A stretch of 7,283 nucleotides of DNA from Gammaproteobacteria bacterium (lineage in GTDB: Bacteria > Pseudomonadota > Gammaproteobacteria > Methylococcales > Methylomonadaceae): assembly GCA_024511045.1 (NCBI GenBank), contig JANEMG010000111.1, positions 1-7,283 of the forward strand, given 5' to 3'. The number at the start of each line of letters is the position of its first letter. Position 1 is the stretch's first letter. This document shows positions 7,007 to 7,283 of this stretch, piece by piece. The notes beneath the pieces were generated by a model. That model saw only the letters and a program-made list of their open reading frames with translations. It ran no database searches and had not been told where the DNA came from. Both the position numbers and the translations under genes were made by a program.

Positions 7007-7283
7007 ATGATCGGCAAAAAAGTCCTCGACAACGTTTACTGGCATAGCAGTCTGACCCCGGCACAAAGCGCAGAAATTCAGGGGCAGATCGGCCGGGCGG
7101 AAAAACTGGCCGGTGTACAGGCGGAAAGCGATTACAATGTCATCAAATATGCCATCGACGGCCCAAGCGTGTCGCTACCTCGTGATAGATTTTGGGACAT
7201 CCAAGTCTCCAAAATCGACTCGCCAACGCGACAACCATTATTGCCCCGGCCGTCCTGCGTCCGTGCCGCTTCGCCACACCTTC
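7007..7283 (+). CDS. 5' fragment resembling a DNA phosphorothioation-associated protein (putative methyltransferase family)
   Basis: The frame from ATG 7007 runs off the window. The first ~55 residues read MIGKKVLDNVYWHSSLTPAQ, a helical stretch with GRAEKLAGVQ, then DYNVIKYAIDG and PSVSL. A GKK-x(5)-YWH-x-SL start followed by (F/Y)NVIK and VSLL-type strands is how I remember the N-terminus of proteins annotated as DNA phosphorothioation-associated putative methyltransferases. The methyltransferase core itself would lie beyond the window, so no catalytic motif is visible. After about 7175 the expected pattern is lost, and good-looking pieces appear in different frames (HPSLQNRLANATTIIAP in a second plus frame from about 7196), so an indel is likely. 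The true start may be ATG 6990, overlapping the dndA stop, if one base is missing in the CCCC run near 7000. This is a working assignment. Confidence 0.45.
   Translation, partial: MIGKKVLDNVYWHSSLTPAQSAEIQGQIGRAEKLAGVQAESDYNVIKYAIDGPSVSLPRDRFWDIQVSKIDSPTRQPLLPRPSCVRAASPHL

Overview
The window looks like a piece of a gammaproteobacterial chromosome with moderately high GC genes. The metK product is very close to the E. coli type, the SrfA-like/von Willebrand protein and the DUF5610-type protein are most familiar from Gammaproteobacteria, and the intergenic repeats resemble families I associate with Methylococcales and relatives. That last point is a weak, memory-based hint. A near-consensus sigma-28 promoter implies that the organism has a flagellar regulon.

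Layout: (1) 1-101 is the 3' end of a probable alpha/beta hydrolase, followed by a long two-tier hairpin. (2) 275-2415 (+) encodes an inner-membrane protein with an SrfA-like N-terminal domain, one membrane segment, five tandem ~51-residue repeats each with two cysteines, and a C-terminal von Willebrand A domain. The frame breaks once inside that domain, near 2048-2053. (3) 2440-3657 (-) is convergent with it and encodes a DUF5610-type protein behind a sigma-28-like promoter at 3693-3719. (4) 3720-4422 has no convincing gene. It holds at least two degenerate palindromic repeat elements, then a sigma-70 promoter, a short segment ending in a strong intrinsic terminator, and a hairpin beside the metK ribosome binding site. 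(5) 4423-5595 (+) is an intact metK (S-adenosylmethionine synthetase). (6) 5831-6993 (+) is a group I cysteine desulfurase resembling DndA, with a single-base frameshift at 6039-6041. (7) From 6990 or 7007 to the window end is the 5' part of a gene resembling the protein associated with DNA phosphorothioation loci. Its reading frame becomes uncertain after about 7175.

Functional picture: metK is housekeeping and supplies S-adenosylmethionine. The last two genes look like the left edge of a DNA phosphorothioation (DND) locus, in which DndA would mobilise sulfur for DNA-backbone modification; the dndB/C/D/E genes would have to lie beyond the window. The frame breaks in the von Willebrand and dndA genes are both explained by one missing base at a short homopolymer. 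This points to sequence or assembly errors at least as strongly as to true pseudogenes, so I treat both as probably functional genes with a flagged defect.
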